Part shown: positions 6,207 through 8,039 of the stretch, one piece after another
Layout: each line of letters begins with the position of its first letter
Numbering within the stretch: position 1 is the first letter of the stretch
Assembly (NCBI GenBank): GCA_043743145.1
Contig: JAYTXC010000030.1
Coordinates: forward strand, 1 to 8,039
DNA: 8,039 nt
DNA from: JANYGA01 sp043743145
Lineage (GTDB): Bacteria; Vulcanimicrobiota; Vulcanimicrobiia; Vulcanimicrobiales; Vulcanimicrobiaceae
Direction: 5' to 3'
Made by a program: the position numbers and the translations under genes
The notes under the pieces: model-generated
The model's database searches: none
Seen by the model: the letters and a program-made list of their open reading frames with translations, nothing else
What the model was told of the DNA's origin: nothing

Positions 6207-6607
6207 AGCACGTTCTCACAACTACTATATCAACACCAGGGGTGTATTCTATCCGGAAATCCCCGCGCTTCCGCGGTGGGGTCCTACGATCAGGGGTAAA
6301 TACGTTCCCTCGCCATTACCTGGAAACTGGCTCGATTGCACTGCTGCCATGATGTTTACGGACCAATTGTATTGCCATGGATTGAGGCGGCGTCAACTCG
6401 TGACAAATTTGGTGAATGCAGGCTATGACAATCCTAGTATTGCGAACCCGGCGCTTCGACCACAGCGTTTCGAAGCACATCACATTCAACAGATAGGGTG
6501 GGGTGGGTCAAACGAGGCATTTAATGGGGTATGGCTTCCAAACGTTTCGCACCAAGAACTGACAAACTGGTTCAACAAGTCATCGTTTAAAATATGAAGA
6601 ATTTTTA

Positions 6608-7258
6608 ATGAATGATATTTTCGACGAGCTCGAACTGGCTATTTCTGGATTGCAGAAGATGTGTCACGAACGAGGCGAGTTAGTCACGGTTACCAAAGGG
6701 GAGCAAGCCTCCGCTGAATCATTTTTGGTTTGGAGGGAGTATTTTCAAAGAAATATCCCACTTGAAATGGCAACGTTGTGTAACAAATACGACGGCTTGA
6801 CCGTTAGGATAACGTCTCCGGAGAGCCAGCGTGAGTATGATGACGGAGCTTATTTTCGACTGCGGTCATTATAAGAGATGGTTGAGTGGTCACGCGCGAA
6901 GGTGGACGATTTCTTTGCTTTAGTACGCGAAGAGCCTATCAATCGAGAATTATTTAGTTGTGAACGCGCCTTAGAGCTATGCTCGATCGCCGATTTTAAA
7001 GACGACGCGGAGCTTTGTTTAGTTGACCTTTCTTTATCGCAAGACCGTTGTGTGATCGTCGACACCGACTACGAGGACGAATTTTTCCCATCAGGGCTGC
7101 GCGTGATTTCCGACTCGTTGTTCGAATTCGTAACACGATGCATTAACACTCGGGCTTCTCTAAGTGAAGGTGCAGGGTTCCGGTACTATTGGCCACCAAC
7201 CCTTGAAGAAATACTAGCGCGAGAGAAAGCCAATCGCGATCTTCCGCGCCGCCGGTAA
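6608..7258 (+). pseudogene. SUKH (SMI1/KNR4)-like immunity protein split by an in-frame TAA
   Basis: ATG 6608 follows the toxin stop by 10 bases, with GAAGA as a weak ribosome binding site. The frame is open for 88 codons, meets TAA at 6872-6874, and continues in the same frame for 127 more to TAA at 7256-7258, about 216 positions in all. The first part has the SUKH-like start IPLEMATLCNKYDGL (short helix, then Y-D-G). The second has VDDFFALVREE, then an acidic strand pair CLVDLSLSQD and CVIVDTDYEDEFF, and SDSLFEFVTRCI, the late strands and helix of SUKH proteins. An ATG at 6878 could restart the second half. SUKH proteins are common immunity partners of toxin nucleases, which fits the upstream AHH tip; the acidic character suits a nuclease blocker. 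One base change (for example from TAC, CAA or GAA) or a sequencing error would explain the stop. The family assignment is by pattern and moderate. Confidence 0.6.
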
Positions 7259-7267
7259 TTTTTCGTA

Positions 7268-7301
7268 AGTACTCGTGGAGCGGCCAGCTAGTTGGAGTAC
7301 T
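7268..7301. repeat. Inverted repeat AGTACTC / GAGTACT
   Basis: AGTACTC (7268-7274) and GAGTACT (7295-7301) are perfect complements around a 20-base loop that holds the near-palindrome CCAGCTAGTTGG. It begins 10 bases after the end of the SUKH-like gene, after the run TTTTT at 7259-7263. It could end that transcript or mark a boundary of the neighbouring IS relic. Confidence 0.4.
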
Positions 7302-7304
7302 ACC

Positions 7305-7362
7305 CGGGTCTTCCCCCGATTGTTATCCCGCGGGGGGCTCTAGAAATGACGGCGATAGTGGA
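7305..7362. other. Probable outer end of the right-hand IS3-family relic
   Basis: GGTCTTCCCCCGATT (7307-7321) resembles the C-rich ends of IS3-group elements (compare TGACCTTCCCCC as recalled), and it lies about 40 bases beyond the last codon of the minus-strand transposase. No target duplication can be assigned. The boundary is a guess from position and resemblance. Confidence 0.35.
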
Positions 7363-8039
7363 TTACTTCTTCGATCGGCGCGCGAATTCTTCGGGCGTCA
7401 AATCGTCGAGGGAACTATGCAGGTGATTGGTGTTGTAGTCGTGCCGCCACGCAGCGGCATGTTAACGGGCATCATCGAGCGTGCGGAACCATGTTGGATT
7501 CAACATTTCCTGACGGATGCGCTTGTTGAACGATTCGCAGAAGCCGTTATCTGACGGCCTTCCAGGCCTCGAGAAGTCGAGTTCCACGTCGTTCCAATGA
7601 GCCCATTGATCGAGATGCAGTGATATGAATTCTGGCCCGTTGTCGCACCTCACTCTTTGGGGTTTTCCGCATTCGGCGACGACGCGATGGAGAACGTCGA
7701 TGACTTGCGGTGCTTTGAACCCAAAACCGACCTCCAAAGCGACACTCCCGCGACTAAAGATGTCGACGATGGTTAAGAGCCGGATCTTCGTGCCGTCGGC
7801 GAGCACATCGTGCATGAAGTCCATTGCCCAACTCTGATTCGTTGCCGTCGGATGAGCCGGCGTTTCGCGCACTACAGCGGCGCGTCGGTGACGCGTTTTT
7901 TTGTGCGAATTGCTAGACCGGCTTCGCGATAAAGTCGAGCTACGCGCTTGATATTAACCGGCCATCCCTCGCGTCGAAGCAAGACATGGATTCGTCGTTG
8001 CCCGTAGCGAATCCGTACCGCAGCGATCGCCTTGATGCG
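7363..8039 (-). pseudogene. IS3-group transposase OrfB relic, cut by the window edge
   Basis: On the minus strand the window edge (8039) opens in the HTH_21 region, with RIRYGQRRIHVLLRREGWPV and RVARLYREAGL. After ACA AAA AAA, a run of seven A (minus strand of 7896-7902), the reading frame must change by -1. The rest continues as RRAAVVRETPAHPT and the catalytic core: NQSWAMDFMHD (first Asp), RCDNGPEF (second Asp) and GRPSDNGFCESF (Glu), with 35 residues between the last two. At 7464-7462 a TAA replaces a sense codon, after which HAAAWRHDYNTNHLHSSL and LTPEEFA complete the normal C-terminus to TAA 7365-7363. It differs from the IS2-like OrfB, so a second, unrelated IS3 subgroup. All three DDE residues remain, but the frameshift and nonsense codon make it defective unless frameshifting at A7 is real. 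The start and orfA lie outside the window. Confidence 0.85.

Larger units (their letters stand above)
6115..6597 (+). pseudogene. AHH/HNH-type nuclease toxin tip, delivery part missing
   Basis: The C-terminal 45 residues contain FEAHHIQ (literal AHH at 6475-6483), then GWGGSNEAFNGVWLP and a later His in SHQELTNWF (6550-6552). The order AHH, NG-x-LP, late His matches toxin nucleases of the HNH/endonuclease VII superfamily, found at the tips of polymorphic toxins. Intact toxins carry large N-terminal export and repeat regions; here only about 143 host residues (from 6166) remain after the IS right end at 6164. The frame is open into the IS and begins at ATG 6115 overlapping the orfB stop, giving a possible 160-residue product whose first 17 residues come from the IS. 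GC content is far lower than in the met operon. The downstream gene resembles an immunity protein, which supports the toxin call. Whether the tip is expressed or toxic is unknown. Confidence 0.6.

Noticed and set aside
4571..7464. Stop codon reassignment to explain the many in-frame stops
   Set aside because: The interruptions use TGA, TAG and TAA alike, and the intact met genes end with TAG, TAA and TAG, so all serve as real stops. Decay explains the pattern better.
1..8039. CRISPR array, tRNA, rRNA or retron-like RNA
   Set aside because: I saw no regularly spaced direct repeats, no tRNA-like cloverleaf and no reverse transcriptase or other gene that would point to a structured RNA system.

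Overview
The window joins two very different pieces of a bacterial chromosome. Bases 1 to about 3930 are GC-rich (42 of 60 bases in 2701-2760 are G or C) and carry a compact, intact, co-directional methionine operon: hom (homoserine dehydrogenase), metY (O-acetylhomoserine sulfhydrylase) and metX (homoserine O-acetyltransferase). Hom makes homoserine from aspartate semialdehyde, MetX acetylates it, and MetY replaces the acetyl group with sulfide to give homocysteine, so the three genes form a direct-sulfhydrylation route. A sigma70-like promoter sits just before hom, and a stem-loop region follows metX. The GC-rich codon use, the TTG start and the hom-metY-metX order would fit a GC-rich environmental lineage. 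A phylum such as Eremiobacterota is only a guess; nothing in the window proves it.

From about 3950 to the end, gene density, base composition and integrity change. This is an accessory region of broken genes and insertion sequences: a minus-strand C-terminal fragment of an unknown protein abutting the first half of a PIN-domain toxin gene; an AT-richer small open frame; a wrecked ParA-type ATPase gene; an IS3-family (IS2-like) element with a nonsense mutation in orfA but an intact-looking orfB; an AHH/HNH-type nuclease toxin tip with no delivery part; a SUKH (SMI1/KNR4)-like immunity gene split by one in-frame TAA; and, on the minus strand at the right edge, a second IS3-family transposase with a frameshift in a run of seven A and a premature TAA.

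The most interesting part is 6100-7260. The IS2-like element ends next to, and reads openly into, a polymorphic-toxin nuclease tip. The toxin frame starts inside the IS on an ATG that overlaps the stop codon of orfB (TAATG). Its likely immunity gene follows 10 bases later, interrupted by a single stop. This looks like a toxin/immunity cassette stranded and decaying after IS activity. I do not see a convincing complete new system, but the IS-to-toxin reading frame and the split immunity gene deserve a check.
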